A stretch of 11,680 bases of DNA, from positions 1-11,680 of the forward strand of contig NZ_CAKVMR010000066.1 in the NCBI RefSeq assembly GCF_934772795.1, written 5' to 3'. Source of the stretch: an uncultured Holdemanella sp. GTDB lineage: Bacteria > Bacillota_I > Bacilli_A > Erysipelotrichales > Erysipelotrichaceae. The stretch's first letter is position 1. Every line of letters begins with the position of its first letter. A program made the position numbers and the translations under genes. Shown here piece after piece: positions 1-8,014 of the stretch. The notes beneath the pieces were generated by a model. It was not told the DNA's origin. It did no database searches and saw only the letters and a program-made list of their open reading frames with translations.

Positions 1-5
1 CTATA

Positions 6-14
6 ATTATATCA
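6..14 (-). promoter_or_regulatory. Extended -10 promoter element reading off the left edge
   Basis: On the minus strand this reads TGATATAAT, a perfect TATAAT preceded by TG one base upstream. It lies just after the T-rich tail of the hairpin at 32-77, so it would start a new leftward transcript whose gene is outside the window. No good -35 hexamer is seen at 17 bp. The element is direct sequence evidence; promoter activity is inferred. Confidence 0.35.
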
Positions 15-23
15 TTTTAAGCA

Positions 24-77
24 TAATAAAAGGCAGAAACGTCGACTATTTTTGGGTTTATGAAGTACGTTTCTGCC
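24..77 (-). terminator. Large-loop hairpin with T-rich tail (second terminator after trxA)
   Basis: A perfect 11-bp inverted repeat (32-42 and 67-77, GGCAGAAACGT) encloses a 24-base loop. On the minus strand it is followed by TTTTATTATG. This suits a backup terminator for the purF-HAD-trxA transcript. The loop is longer than usual for an intrinsic terminator, so another role for the repeat cannot be excluded. Confidence 0.5.
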
Positions 78-95
78 ACAGATATTCTATCAGAT

Positions 96-133
96 TTTAA
101 AAAGACTGTCGACAATCACTTTGTCAACAGTCT
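96..133 (-). terminator. Intrinsic terminator of the purF-HAD-trxA unit
   Basis: The arms at 103-115 and 121-133 form a 13-bp stem with one G-U pair and a 5-base loop. On the minus strand it is followed by TTTTTAAAA. It lies about 20 bases past the trxA stop. A smaller 7-bp hairpin with a 4-base loop (138-155, AGGATGA/TCATCCT) overlaps the trxA stop codon and has no T-tract. Confidence 0.8.
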
Positions 134-153
134 GAATAGGATGACGAATCATC

Positions 154-462
154 CTATAATTTACTTTCAATATTTTGCATCAACATTTGTTCAGGCATAT
201 ATCCTGAGAAGGCTGCAGCTTGTTGTCCTTTTTTGAATAGAATCATTGTTGGAACAGACATAATCCCAAATCTTTGAGCTAGATCTGGACTTTCATCCAC
301 ATCCACCTTTACGATTTTTACTTTTCCATCTAATTTATTTTCGACTGATTCAAGCACCGGTGTCAACATTTTACAAGGTCCACACCAAGTTGCGAAGAAG
401 TCAACTAAAACTGCATCTTTATTCATTAATGCATTAAATTCTTCTGTATTTACAATTTTCAT
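154..462 (-). CDS. trxA: Thioredoxin
   Basis: This is a 102-residue thioredoxin, a small cytoplasmic dithiol reductant that passes electrons from thioredoxin reductase to targets such as ribonucleotide reductase and peroxiredoxins. The active site WCGPC is at residues 26-30, preceded by the usual DFFAT strand, and the conserved cis-proline is in SVPT (Pro71). Length and motif order match classical thioredoxins. The open frame runs further upstream to 561, but the start at 462 is chosen because AAGGAGGA lies just ahead of it and MKIVNTEEF is a normal thioredoxin N-terminus. The longer form would run into the HAD gene. It lies 28 bp after the HAD gene with no terminator between, so it is probably the last gene of the purF unit. 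The gene symbol is by family; paralogues are common. Confidence 0.95.
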   Translation of the reverse strand: MKIVNTEEFNALMNKDAVLVDFFATWCGPCKMLTPVLESVENKLDGKVKIVKVDVDESPDLAQRFGIMSVPTMILFKKGQQAAAFSGYMPEQMLMQNIESKL

Positions 463-490
463 ACAAGGTTCCTCCTTATCTGATTCCATT

Positions 491-1375
491 CTATAACAAG
501 CCTTTACGTAAGTCCATTTCTTTGCCCGCCAACAAGGCATCGATTGCTTTTCCAATCCCATTATTCATATTTGTGTCCGTAATGACAGTAGCCGCATACT
601 TAGCTTCATCCATCGCATTACCCATCGCAACGCCAATACCTACTTGTTGAAGCATCTTCAAATCGTTTTGTGCATCCCCAAAAGCCATGACCTCATTCAT
701 ACTAATACCTAATCTGTCACAAATCTTCCACAATGCACTAGCCTTGTTGACATGTTTTGGCATAATTTCCAGCCAATCTGGACCAATCAACAATACATCA
801 TAATCACTTAAAGCCGCCTTGATTCCCTCAAAATTCTTTTCAAAGAATCTTGGAGAATGCACCATAATCACTTTATTGATATCTTGCGTTAAACGAATTT
901 CTTCAAAAGGCAAATCAATAAAATTACGATTTTCTTTGCCATCCTTCAAGCCATAATCATCCGGCTCTCCTAAAATGGCATTTTTGACTTTCTTCTTTAC
1001 ACGATTCAATGAAGATATGTAACTATAAAAATCATATCCACATTGAAAAATTCCCTCTACACCAAATTGCTTACAAACTTTCTGAATCTTAACCCCATCT
1101 TCTGCCGTTAAAACATCATCCAAATCATATTCTTTATTTTCAAAATCATATACAACTTGTCCATTTACCAACGCCAAAAAATGATTTCCATTCTCTAATC
1201 CCAATGGTTCATATACAAATTTACATCCATTTTTATCTCGACCCGACGCAATCACAATGTGCATCCCTTGTGCCATAGCCCTTTGAATCGAATCGACCGT
1301 TCTTGGATCCATTTTCTTTGATTCATCTAAAAGTAAAGTACCATCTAAATCAAAAGCCAAACATTTTATAGTCAT
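491..1375 (-). CDS. Cof/YidA-type HAD-superfamily phosphatase
   Basis: This 294-residue cytoplasmic protein belongs to the Cof subfamily of HAD hydrolases (IIB), which dephosphorylate sugar phosphates, flavin mononucleotide, pyridoxal phosphate and similar small metabolites. All four HAD motifs are visible: DLDGTL with nucleophile Asp9 and acid/base Asp11, ASGR (Ser44), the lysine in HVNKASAL (Lys211), and GDAQND (Asp234, Asp238). The roughly 110 residues between motifs 2 and 3 are the expected alpha/beta cap that sets substrate choice. The start lies 2 bp after the purF stop. Only a weak GGAT-like ribosome site is visible, inside the end of purF, which suggests translation coupled to purF. 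The true substrate cannot be read from sequence. The purF neighbour hints at a phosphosugar or nucleotide-related compound, but that is a guess. Confidence 0.93.
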   Translation of the reverse strand: MTIKCLAFDLDGTLLLDESKKMDPRTVDSIQRAMAQGMHIVIASGRDKNGCKFVYEPLGLENGNHFLALVNGQVVYDFENKEYDLDDVLTAEDGVKIQKVCKQFGVEGIFQCGYDFYSYISSLNRVKKKVKNAILGEPDDYGLKDGKENRNFIDLPFEEIRLTQDINKVIMVHSPRFFEKNFEGIKAALSDYDVLLIGPDWLEIMPKHVNKASALWKICDRLGISMNEVMAFGDAQNDLKMLQQVGIGVAMGNAMDEAKYAATVITDTNMNNGIGKAIDALLAGKEMDLRKGLL

Positions 1376-1377
1376 AA

Positions 1378-2757
1378 TTATTTATCCAATTCTTCTTGAT
1401 ATGAGAACAGTTTTGTACAATATTCTCCATTAAAACATGCCAAACATAATCCTATTCCATGTGTAGCTTCTTTCATTTCTTCTTCCGTCATGAAACGTAA
1501 TGTATCCGCATGAATATATTCACGAATTTCTTCGACACTCATCTGAGCACCAATCAATTGATCCTTTGTAGAAGTATCTACACCATAGAAACATGGACTT
1601 GTGATGACTGGACTTGCGATACGAACATGAACTTGGGTTGCCCCTGCATCCTTCAACAATTGTACAATTCTTCTTGAAGTTGTACCACGCACGATAGAAT
1701 CATCAATCATCACAATGGATTTTCCTTTTACCACACTCGATACAGGACTTAATTTTAATCGAACACTACGATCACGCATTGCCTGTGTAGGTTGAATAAA
1801 TGTACGTCCTACATAACGGTTTTTAATCAATCCAGTTTCAAATGGAATGCCCGCCTCTTCCGCATAACCAATGGCTGCCGATAAAGATGAGTCTGGAACA
1901 CCAATAACGATATCCGCATGTAAATCTTTATCTTCTCTAGCCAAAATAGATCCTGTAGCCTTACGGAAAGCATGTACATTGATACCTTCCACTACACTAT
2001 CTGGTCTTGCGAAATAAATGTACTCCATGGCGCACATATGGTTATCTGTATTTGTTGAATAAAATTCATGTTTCACGATACCCTTATGGAACTCTACAAT
2101 TTCTCCTGGTTTTAAATCCACACTTTCATAAATTCCCATAACTTCAAAAGCACATGTTTCACTACTAATGACGTAGCCATCTTTACTTTTGGCATAACTT
2201 AAAGGTCTTAAACCATGACGATCACGAACCGCATAAATAGTATCCTCATTCATAACTAAGAAAGAGAATGCACCTTCAATACGATTTGCAGTCTTCATAA
2301 CACGTTCTTTTAAAGTACCCTTTTCTTTTTGAATCAAGTGAAGAATAATTTCACTATCACTCGTTCCTTGGAAAATAGCACCTTCATTTTCAAGTTCAAT
2401 ACGAAGCTCTTTTTCATTCACAATCTGTCCATTATGAACGATAGCTAAACTTCCATTATGTCCCTTTGATACAATTGGCTGAATGTTTTCATTTTCCTGA
2501 CCACCAGCTGTACTATAACGAACATGCCCAACAGCTAATCGTCCGACCATAGAATCTAATTTTTCTTTTTGGAAAACATCTACAGTCAAACCTTTCCCTT
2601 TCTGTAAAGTGATATTTTCACCATCCGAAACGGCAATACCACTCGCTTCCTGACCCCTATGTTGCAAGGAATGCAAACCATAATACGTAATACTTGCTGC
2701 ATTATCTACGCGATACGCACCAAACACACCACACTCTTCATGAATTTCATCAAACAT
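1378..2757 (-). CDS. purF: Amidophosphoribosyltransferase (glutamine PRPP amidotransferase)
   Basis: This enzyme carries out the first committed step of purine synthesis: PRPP plus glutamine gives 5-phosphoribosylamine. The 459-residue protein is the B. subtilis type. A short propeptide, MFDEIHEE, precedes the catalytic Cys9 (CGVFG), which becomes N-terminal after self-cleavage. The class II glutaminase domain occupies about residues 9-235 (HRGQE, HVRYSTAG, NGSLAIVHNG). The phosphoribosyltransferase domain follows, with the PRPP loop VMIDDSIVRGTTS at 349-361. The four cysteines that bind the 4Fe-4S cluster in B. subtilis PurF all have counterparts (Cys242, Cys389, Cys438, Cys441), so an oxygen-sensitive enzyme is likely. 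An in-frame extension reaches 2826, but the start at 2757 has AAAGGAGATC ahead of it and leaves the propeptide at normal size. It heads a probable purF-HAD-trxA operon. Confidence 0.97.
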   Translation of the reverse strand: MFDEIHEECGVFGAYRVDNAASITYYGLHSLQHRGQEASGIAVSDGENITLQKGKGLTVDVFQKEKLDSMVGRLAVGHVRYSTAGGQENENIQPIVSKGHNGSLAIVHNGQIVNEKELRIELENEGAIFQGTSDSEIILHLIQKEKGTLKERVMKTANRIEGAFSFLVMNEDTIYAVRDRHGLRPLSYAKSKDGYVISSETCAFEVMGIYESVDLKPGEIVEFHKGIVKHEFYSTNTDNHMCAMEYIYFARPDSVVEGINVHAFRKATGSILAREDKDLHADIVIGVPDSSLSAAIGYAEEAGIPFETGLIKNRYVGRTFIQPTQAMRDRSVRLKLSPVSSVVKGKSIVMIDDSIVRGTTSRRIVQLLKDAGATQVHVRIASPVITSPCFYGVDTSTKDQLIGAQMSVEEIREYIHADTLRFMTEEEMKEATHGIGLCLACFNGEYCTKLFSYQEELDK

Positions 2758-2779
2758 AACTGATCTCCTTTGCCACAAC

Positions 2780-2788
2780 ATTATATCA
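2780..2788 (-). promoter_or_regulatory. Extended -10 promoter of purF
   Basis: The minus strand reads TGATATAAT, a consensus -10 with the TG extension, 22 bases upstream of the purF start. The -35 position falls in the T-tract of the preceding terminator and is poor. Transcription would begin around 2772, just upstream of the ribosome site, leaving no room for a riboswitch or PurR-box leader. Inferred from sequence only. Confidence 0.55.
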
Positions 2789-2797
2789 TGCAAATAC

Positions 2798-2827
2798 GAA
2801 AAAATGGACGACTTTTCATCATCCATT
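2798..2827 (-). terminator. Intrinsic terminator overlapping the end of the AI-2E-family gene
   Basis: The arms at 2803-2811 and 2819-2827 pair over 9 bp with one G-U pair and a 7-base loop. On the minus strand a run of six T follows. The upstream arm contains the TGA stop and last codons of the membrane-protein gene, so the gene ends inside its own terminator. The purF promoter begins about 10 bases beyond. Confidence 0.7.
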
Positions 2828-3925
2828 CATTTCTTTTAAACGCTCTTTTCGATTTAGATATAAAACACCAATCTTATATACACTTGCCATTGTTGGAATC
2901 CCTAAAAACATACCTGGAATACCTGCCAAAGAGCCAAAAATCACAACGGTCATCATAACATAGATTCCTGGTAACCCCACTGAATTTCCAACGACATGTG
3001 GATAGATCACATTACTTTCGATTTGTTGAAGAATACATAAATATAATAAGAACCAAAGAGACATAATTGGACTTACAGTAAATACCATAAACATGCCAAT
3101 CGCCCCACCAATATAAGCTCCAATCATCGGAATAATATTAATAACTCCAACTAATGTTCCAATCATAGCCGGATATGGCATACGTAGTATAATCATACCC
3201 AATGTACATAATGTTCCTAGAATTGTTGCCTCAATACATTGTCCACCAATAAAAGCACTAAATGTTTGATTAATAATATTCAAACACTTATCCATTCTAC
3301 GTTTCACAGTTTCACTCAAATAAAGATTTGTCAAACGGTGATACAACTGAACAAATCTTTCCTTCTCTAATAAAACATAGATTGCGAAAATAAACATCAA
3401 CACAAAATTAAATACACTATTCACTATGACTGTCACAACATTAAATGTCGTACCCACAATATTGGTAACACCAGTTGAAAGAACATTAATGGCAGATTGA
3501 ATCAAATTTTTCCAATCAATATCTAAATTATTAATCGAATCCGCAAGCTGTGGATTGTTCTCAAATAAATTCACCAAAAATTTCTGTGTATTCTCAAAAT
3601 ATTTTGGCAATACAGCCACAATCACGCCAATTGCTTCACTCAACGATGGAACAACAAGTGTAATTAAGAAATATACAAAAAGAAAAATTAAAATCAAAGA
3701 AAGAAGTAAACTCGTTGCACGTTTCCCTTTCTTCATAAAATCCAAGCGTTTTTCAATCTTAACCATAACTAGATTGATCACAAATGCCATCATAGCTCCA
3801 AACACTAAAACTCTACATGCATTCCATAATATAGCTACCATAGAAATCAATGTATCCAATTTAATCAATCCAATAATAATTAGTGTAATACCAAAAATAT
3901 ATATCCATAAACTTTTTTTATTCAT
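2819..3925 (-). CDS. AI-2E family transporter (PF01594-type membrane protein)
   Basis: This is a 368-residue polytopic inner-membrane protein. Hydrophobic segments lie near residues 7-22, 26-50, 71-93, 162-186, 223-247, 252-281, 284-304 and 317-350, with a soluble stretch around 105-160. The signature of the AI-2E (TqsA/YdiK-like) family is visible: INIIPMIGAYIGG at 262-274, then QQIESNVIYPHVVGNSVGLPG from about 300. Family members include the E. coli AI-2 exporter TqsA and sodium/proton antiporters, so transport of AI-2 should not be assumed. The start at 3925 is preceded by GGGGGTGAGGTG. It has its own possible extended -10 (TGTTAGAAT, 3945-3953), ends in a terminator, and is probably monocistronic. 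Confidence 0.9.
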   Translation of the reverse strand: MNKKSLWIYIFGITLIIIGLIKLDTLISMVAILWNACRVLVFGAMMAFVINLVMVKIEKRLDFMKKGKRATSLLLSLILIFLFVYFLITLVVPSLSEAIGVIVAVLPKYFENTQKFLVNLFENNPQLADSINNLDIDWKNLIQSAINVLSTGVTNIVGTTFNVVTVIVNSVFNFVLMFIFAIYVLLEKERFVQLYHRLTNLYLSETVKRRMDKCLNIINQTFSAFIGGQCIEATILGTLCTLGMIILRMPYPAMIGTLVGVINIIPMIGAYIGGAIGMFMVFTVSPIMSLWFLLYLCILQQIESNVIYPHVVGNSVGLPGIYVMMTVVIFGSLAGIPGMFLGIPTMASVYKIGVLYLNRKERLKEMNG

Positions 3926-3944
3926 AGAGGCACCTCACCCCCTT

Positions 3945-3953
3945 ATTCTAACA
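3945..3953 (-). promoter_or_regulatory. Possible extended -10 for the AI-2E-family gene
   Basis: The minus strand reads TGTTAGAAT, five of six -10 matches plus the TG extension, 19 bases upstream of the start codon at 3925. It directly follows the T-rich tail of the terminator at 3951-3978. The -35 match is poor. The placement leaves only a very short leader. Confidence 0.4.
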
Positions 3954-3978
3954 CAAAAGACACTCTTTATGAGTGTCT
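3951..3978 (-). terminator. Intrinsic terminator of the SIS-domain gene
   Basis: A perfect 8-bp stem (3958-3965 with 3971-3978, AGACACTC/GAGTGTCT) with a 5-base loop is followed on the minus strand by TTTTGTGT. The upstream arm overlaps the TAG stop codon of the SIS gene. Confidence 0.7.
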
Positions 3979-4696
3979 AATACATACGCGTATACTTTTT
4001 AAACAATTTGTCATTTCTTTCTTCCGTACCATCACAGTTTAAAGAAGAGAAAACCGGTACGTCTACATTGTGTGCAATCAAATATTCTGCACATGCCACA
4101 TTAATGCATTGTGCAATGAAAGAATTGGCCATACTTGATGTTGGACAAAGCTTGGCATCCAAGCCATCAATAGATAGAGCACAATCTCCAACTTCTCCAC
4201 AATTATCAATGACAACATCCGCAATTTGGTACAAATTCTTTCCACAAGAATGACGAGAAGCTTGAGCAGTAGTATGTTTCATACTTGTGATGGCAACTAC
4301 ATGTGCTCCACGACTTTTAGCTTCGAGTGCAAGTTCAATTGGATAGGCATTACGCCCAGAATTGGATGCGATCAAAACAACATCACCACTTGAAACACCA
4401 TATAACTCCACTAGAATTTTGGCGTAACCACTAAGTCTTTCAATATGTGAACTCTTTGTCGGATGCTCCGTCATCGTAAGTTCACTTGTCAAAATGGGAA
4501 CCACAAAAGCTAAGCCTCCCGCACGAGCATACATCTCTTCAGCCATCGTATGAGAGTGTCCACTTCCACTCACAAAAAACTTATGGCCATCCATAAATGC
4601 CTGGGCCATTAAATGACCGGTTTGTTCTAATTTTTCAGATTGTGTTTCCTGAATCTTTTTAACGATATCAAGACCCACTTCAAATACTTCTTTCAT
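3977..4696 (-). CDS. SIS-domain phosphosugar-binding protein
   Basis: This 239-residue cytoplasmic protein has one sugar isomerase (SIS) domain, the fold that binds phosphosugars in isomerases, MurNAc-6-phosphate etherases and RpiR-type regulators. The phosphosugar loop SGSGHS is at 44-49 and the second SIS motif SNSGRN at 111-116, followed by the ALEAKSRGAHVVAITS strand-helix. It looks like the UPF0309 group of stand-alone SIS proteins, whose reaction I cannot name. No DNA-binding domain is present, so it is not an RpiR-like regulator. An in-frame extension to 4819 would run through the terminator and into the tRNA-Thr gene and is rejected; the start at 4696 has AAGGAG ahead of it. TATAAT at 4736-4741 is a likely -10. 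It is probably transcribed alone. Confidence 0.85.
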   Translation of the reverse strand: MKEVFEVGLDIVKKIQETQSEKLEQTGHLMAQAFMDGHKFFVSGSGHSHTMAEEMYARAGGLAFVVPILTSELTMTEHPTKSSHIERLSGYAKILVELYGVSSGDVVLIASNSGRNAYPIELALEAKSRGAHVVAITSMKHTTAQASRHSCGKNLYQIADVVIDNCGEVGDCALSIDGLDAKLCPTSSMANSFIAQCINVACAEYLIAHNVDVPVFSSLNCDGTEERNDKLFKKYTRMY

Positions 4697-4735
4697 ATTA
4701 TTTTTTCTCCTTGATATGCATGTTTCTTTATATTC

Positions 4736-4741
4736 ATTATA
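4736..4741 (-). promoter_or_regulatory. -10 element of the SIS-domain gene
   Basis: The minus strand reads TATAAT, 39 bases upstream of the start codon and about 13 bases beyond the tRNA terminator. The region 17-18 bp upstream is the T-tract of that terminator and gives no good -35. The assignment rests on the perfect hexamer and its placement. Confidence 0.45.
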
Positions 4742-4751
4742 CAACAAGAAG

Positions 4752-4779
4752 AAAAATAAAAAACAGCCATCAAGGCTGT
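4752..4779 (-). terminator. Intrinsic terminator of the tRNA-Leu/tRNA-Thr transcript
   Basis: A 6-bp GC-rich stem (ACAGCC at 4774-4779 with GGCTGT at 4763-4768) with a 5-base loop is followed on the minus strand by TTTTTATTTTT. It starts 12 bases after the 3' CCA of tRNA-Thr. Confidence 0.8.
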
Positions 4780-4791
4780 ATATTGTTGAAG

Positions 4792-4867
<76 letters not shown>

Positions 4868-4877
4868 ATAATTTATG

Positions 4878-4963
4878 TGGTGCAGAGAAAGGGATTTGAA
4901 CCCTCACGCGATCTCTCGCACTGCCGCCTGAAGACAGCGTGTCTGCCATTTCACCATCTCTGC
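4878..4963 (-). tRNA. tRNA-Leu (anticodon CAG)
   Basis: This is an 86-base class II tRNA with an encoded 3' CCA and a long variable arm (about GTGCGAGAGATCGCGT), as expected for leucine. The acceptor stem GCAGAGA pairs with TCTCTGC through one mismatch-tolerant step, and the T-arm has GGTTCAAATCC. The anticodon stem CTGTC/GGCAG flanks loop TTCAGGC, giving anticodon CAG, which reads CTG. It is the first gene of a two-tRNA transcript. Confidence 0.95.
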
Positions 4964-4973
4964 GACTGAGTGT

Positions 4974-5002
4974 ATTATACTAAAAATTCAAACAGTACGC
5001 AA
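4974..5002 (-). promoter_or_regulatory. Promoter of the tRNA-Leu/tRNA-Thr unit
   Basis: On the minus strand TTGCGT (4997-5002) is separated by exactly 17 bp from TATAAT (4974-4979). The tRNA-Leu 5' end follows 10 bases after the -10, so the precursor leader is only a few bases. This is the best two-element promoter in the window. Confidence 0.7.
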
Positions 5003-5034
5003 CAAAAAATGTGACCTTTTTAACAGTCACATTT
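5003..5034 (-). terminator. Intrinsic terminator overlapping the end of pepT
   Basis: A perfect 9-bp stem (5007-5015 with 5026-5034, AAATGTGAC/GTCACATTT) with a 10-base loop is followed on the minus strand by further T residues. The upstream arm encodes part of the last residues of PepT (AKCDC) and the loop contains the stop codon, so translation runs into the terminator. Confidence 0.75.
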
Positions 5035-6264
5035 CGCATATATATCAATTAAGTTCAATAAGATTTCCACATTCTTTTCCATCGACTGAATGGGAACATA
5101 TTCAAAACGTCCATGCGCATTCTCATATCCTGCTGATAAGTTAGGACAAGGAAGCCCTCTATGAGATAGGGCAGAACCATCGGTTCCTCCTCTAAATGGT
5201 TCTGTTTGAGGAACAAGACCCACACTTTCAATGGCTTGTTTCAAATAAGGAATCATAAAAGGTACTTGATCAATCACTTCTTTTAAATTGCGATATTGAA
5301 TTCTTTGTGTAATATTCACAGTACCTTCGCCATATTCTTTATTCAACATGTCCACAATCATTTTTAGTGTGTTATTTCGAATATCAAACTGTAAACTGTC
5401 ATGATCACGAACATTGATTTCAATCTTGGCATATTCACAATCCCCATGAAAACTAACCACATGATAAAATCCTTCTCTTCCTTGAGTATATTGTGGTTTT
5501 TCTAATGCCGGTAATTTATTTAAGAATTCATTTCCAATATCCACCGCATTTTTCATAATGCCCTTTGCGGTAGCTGTATGTACTGAAATACCGTGAATTT
5601 CAATCGTTGAAAGACTCGCATTAAATGTTTCGTCCATATAATAGCCCAAATGATCTCCATCTAGTGTATATGCGATGGGTGATTTAAAGCGTTCTAAATC
5701 TAAATCTTTAGCTAGTCCACTCACTTCTTCATCTGGCGTAAAAGCTACAGATATAAAATTATGTTTGATTTCTGGATGTTTCACTAAATACTCCAATAAA
5801 GTCATAACAGCCGCAATACTTGCCTTGTCATCGCCTCCAAGTAGTGTTGTACCATCCGTTAAAATCAAATCCTGTCCAATATATTGTTTCAGATTGGGAA
5901 ATACAGATGGTGACATAATAATGTTTTTTTCTGCATTTAAAACAATATCATTTCCATCATAATTTTCTAACACCCAAGGCTTTACATCTTTACCACTCGC
6001 ATCGGGAGCTGTATCCATATGTGTCACAAAACCAATGGCTCTACCCGTCTTTACATTGGCTTCTAGTGATCCATATACTACACATGTATCTTTATCATAA
6101 TATACATTGGTAGCACCAATTTCTTGAAGCTCCTCATAAATAACACTAGCTAAATCATGCTGACAAAATGTAGTAGGAACACTTGTACTATGTGGATCGG
6201 ATTCTGTATTGATTCTTGCGTAGCGCATCAATCTCTCTTTTACTTGTTCATAAAATTCTGTCAT
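5020..6264 (-). CDS. pepT: Peptidase T (tripeptide aminopeptidase, M20B)
   Basis: This cytoplasmic two-zinc aminopeptidase removes the N-terminal residue from tripeptides in peptide use and turnover. The 414-residue length fits the family (about 410). The M20 metal and catalytic residues are visible: His82 in VTHMDTAPD with Asp84, bridging Asp145 in LLGGDDKAS, Glu179-Glu180 in FTPDEEV (general base and zinc ligand), Asp202 in YTLDGDH, and His384 in ENAHGRFEYV. The dimerisation lid lies between about 210 and 320. The PepT-like RGGTDGSALSHRGLP segment separates it from other M20 peptidases. An upstream in-frame Met at 6303 is rejected: AAGGAGAA lies 7 bases before the Met at 6264, and MTEFYEQVKERL is a typical N-terminus. 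It is probably a single-gene unit, bounded by terminators on both sides. Confidence 0.95.
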   Translation of the reverse strand: MTEFYEQVKERLMRYARINTESDPHSTSVPTTFCQHDLASVIYEELQEIGATNVYYDKDTCVVYGSLEANVKTGRAIGFVTHMDTAPDASGKDVKPWVLENYDGNDIVLNAEKNIIMSPSVFPNLKQYIGQDLILTDGTTLLGGDDKASIAAVMTLLEYLVKHPEIKHNFISVAFTPDEEVSGLAKDLDLERFKSPIAYTLDGDHLGYYMDETFNASLSTIEIHGISVHTATAKGIMKNAVDIGNEFLNKLPALEKPQYTQGREGFYHVVSFHGDCEYAKIEINVRDHDSLQFDIRNNTLKMIVDMLNKEYGEGTVNITQRIQYRNLKEVIDQVPFMIPYLKQAIESVGLVPQTEPFRGGTDGSALSHRGLPCPNLSAGYENAHGRFEYVPIQSMEKNVEILLNLIDIYAKCDC

Positions 6265-6306
6265 AGGAATTCTCCTTTTTTTGTATATTTTATTCTTTTT
6301 CAAAAG

Positions 6307-6335
6307 AAAATAAAAGACTGGAATTTCATCCAGCC
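6307..6335 (-). terminator. Intrinsic terminator of the purD-fhs operon
   Basis: A 7-bp stem (6316-6322 with 6329-6335, one G-U pair) with a 6-base loop is followed on the minus strand by TTTTATTTTC. It begins 7 bases after the fhs stop. The pepT promoter probably overlaps it: TTTTAT, 17 bp, then TAAAAT is the best pair seen, and it is weak. Confidence 0.75.
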
Positions 6336-6342
6336 TTTGACA

Positions 6343-8013
6343 TTAGAATAATCCTACGATCTTACCATTTTCATCCACATCCATGTCTAATGCACTTGGA
6401 TGTTTTGGAAGTCCTGGCATTGTTAATACTTTACCTGTTAATGCAACAATGAAGCCTGCACCTAAGCTTGGGCGTAATTCACGAACTGTAATTCTAAATC
6501 CTGTAGGACGACCCATTACCTTACCATCGTCTGATAATGACATTTGTGTTTTAGCCATACAGATTGGTAATTTATCCCATCCTAATTCATTGAACTTCGC
6601 AATTTGTGCTTGTGCTTCTTCTGTAAAGTCAACGCCATCTGCACCATATACTTTCTTGGCAATAGTTTCTACTTTTTCTTCAATTGACTTATCTAAATCA
6701 TATAAAGGAGCATAGTTATTTTCTTGATCACATAACGCAACTACTTTGTTCGCTAAATCAATAGCGCCTTCTCCACCTTTTGCCCATACTTGAGATAATG
6801 ACATTGGGTGGTTATTGTCTTCACACCATTTTTCTAATGCGGCTACTTCAGCTGGTGTATCTGTCGCAAATTCATTGATCGCAACAATGTATGGTAAGCC
6901 AAATTGTTGCACTGTATCAATATGTTTAGCCAAGTTTTCACATCCTGCAAGCATAGCTTCTACATTTTCTTCTTTTAAATCTTCTAGGGCAATTCCACCA
7001 TGTTGTTTTAAAGCACGAATTGTTGCAACAATCACAACCGCATTTGGTTGAAGATTAGCCAATCGACACTTGATATCCAAGAATTTTTCAGCTCCTAAAT
7101 CCGCACCAAATCCAGCTTCTGTTACTGTATAATCTGCAAGTTCTAGACATGCCTTTGTGGCAATGACAGAGTTACATCCATGCGCAATATTCGCAAATGG
7201 ACCACCATGAATCAATACTGGATTGTGTTCAAGTGTTTGAACAACGTTAGGCAATACAGCATCTTTCATAACCATAGCCAAAGCACCTTCAATACCTAGA
7301 TCATGTACATAGACTGGCTTGTCATCATAAGTATATGCCACAAGCATTTTTCCAAATCTTTCTTTAAGATCCATTAAATCATCCGCTAAACATAAAGCGG
7401 CCATGATTTCACTCGCAACTGTAATATTAAATCCATCTTTACGTTCTACACCATTGGCTTTTGCACCACAACCAATTGTGATATTACGCAAAGTACGATC
7501 ATTCATATCTAAACAACGTTTGAAAGTTACTTTTTCAGGATCAATATTCAATTCATTTCCCTGATGAATCACATTATCTAAACATGCACTTACCAAGTTA
7601 TTAGCTGTCGTAATCGCATGCATATCTCCTGTAAAGTGAAGGTTGATATCTTCCATTGGTACAACTTGGGCATAGCCACCACCAGTAGCTCCACCTTTTA
7701 ATCCAAATACTGGACCTAAACTTGGTTCACGTAAAGCCATCATTGTTTTCTTACCTAAACGATTTAAGGCATCTCCTAAACCAACCGTTGTAGTACTCTT
7801 TCCTTCTCCAGCTTTAGTAGGATTAATAGCTGTAACTAATACTAATTTTCCATGAGGATTATTTTCAATAGATTTTAAATAGTCAAAAGACAATTTAGCT
7901 TTATATTTTCCATAATGTTCCAAGCTATCAGCAGGAATTCCAATTTTTGCGGCAACCTTTTCAATCGGTTCCATGACACATTCTTGTGCAATTTCTAAAT
8001 CTGTTTTAGCCAT
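6343..8013 (-). CDS. fhs: Formate--tetrahydrofolate ligase
   Basis: This enzyme makes 10-formyl-THF from formate, THF and ATP. It is the entry to the methyl branch of one-carbon metabolism and the donor for the two formyl transfers in purine synthesis. The 556-residue length is typical of the monofunctional bacterial enzyme. The ATP-binding loop NPTKAGEGKSTT is at 64-75, the family signature GLKGGATGGGY at 104-114, and the second signature VATIRALKQHGG in the middle third. The start at 8013 is preferred over an upstream Met at 8040, which lies inside purD; AGAAGGATATG precedes it. Only one base separates it from the purD stop, and its ribosome site is inside the purD 3' end, so translation is probably coupled. 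Presence of fhs alone does not show acetogenesis. Confidence 0.97.
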   Translation of the reverse strand: MAKTDLEIAQECVMEPIEKVAAKIGIPADSLEHYGKYKAKLSFDYLKSIENNPHGKLVLVTAINPTKAGEGKSTTTVGLGDALNRLGKKTMMALREPSLGPVFGLKGGATGGGYAQVVPMEDINLHFTGDMHAITTANNLVSACLDNVIHQGNELNIDPEKVTFKRCLDMNDRTLRNITIGCGAKANGVERKDGFNITVASEIMAALCLADDLMDLKERFGKMLVAYTYDDKPVYVHDLGIEGALAMVMKDAVLPNVVQTLEHNPVLIHGGPFANIAHGCNSVIATKACLELADYTVTEAGFGADLGAEKFLDIKCRLANLQPNAVVIVATIRALKQHGGIALEDLKEENVEAMLAGCENLAKHIDTVQQFGLPYIVAINEFATDTPAEVAALEKWCEDNNHPMSLSQVWAKGGEGAIDLANKVVALCDQENNYAPLYDLDKSIEEKVETIAKKVYGADGVDFTEEAQAQIAKFNELGWDKLPICMAKTQMSLSDDGKVMGRPTGFRITVRELRPSLGAGFIVALTGKVLTMPGLPKHPSALDMDVDENGKIVGLF

Positions 8014-8014
8014 T

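Noticed and set aside
463..561. N-terminal extension of thioredoxin upstream to 561
   Set aside because: It overlaps the HAD gene in another frame, and a strong AAGGAGGA site sits right before the Met at 462.
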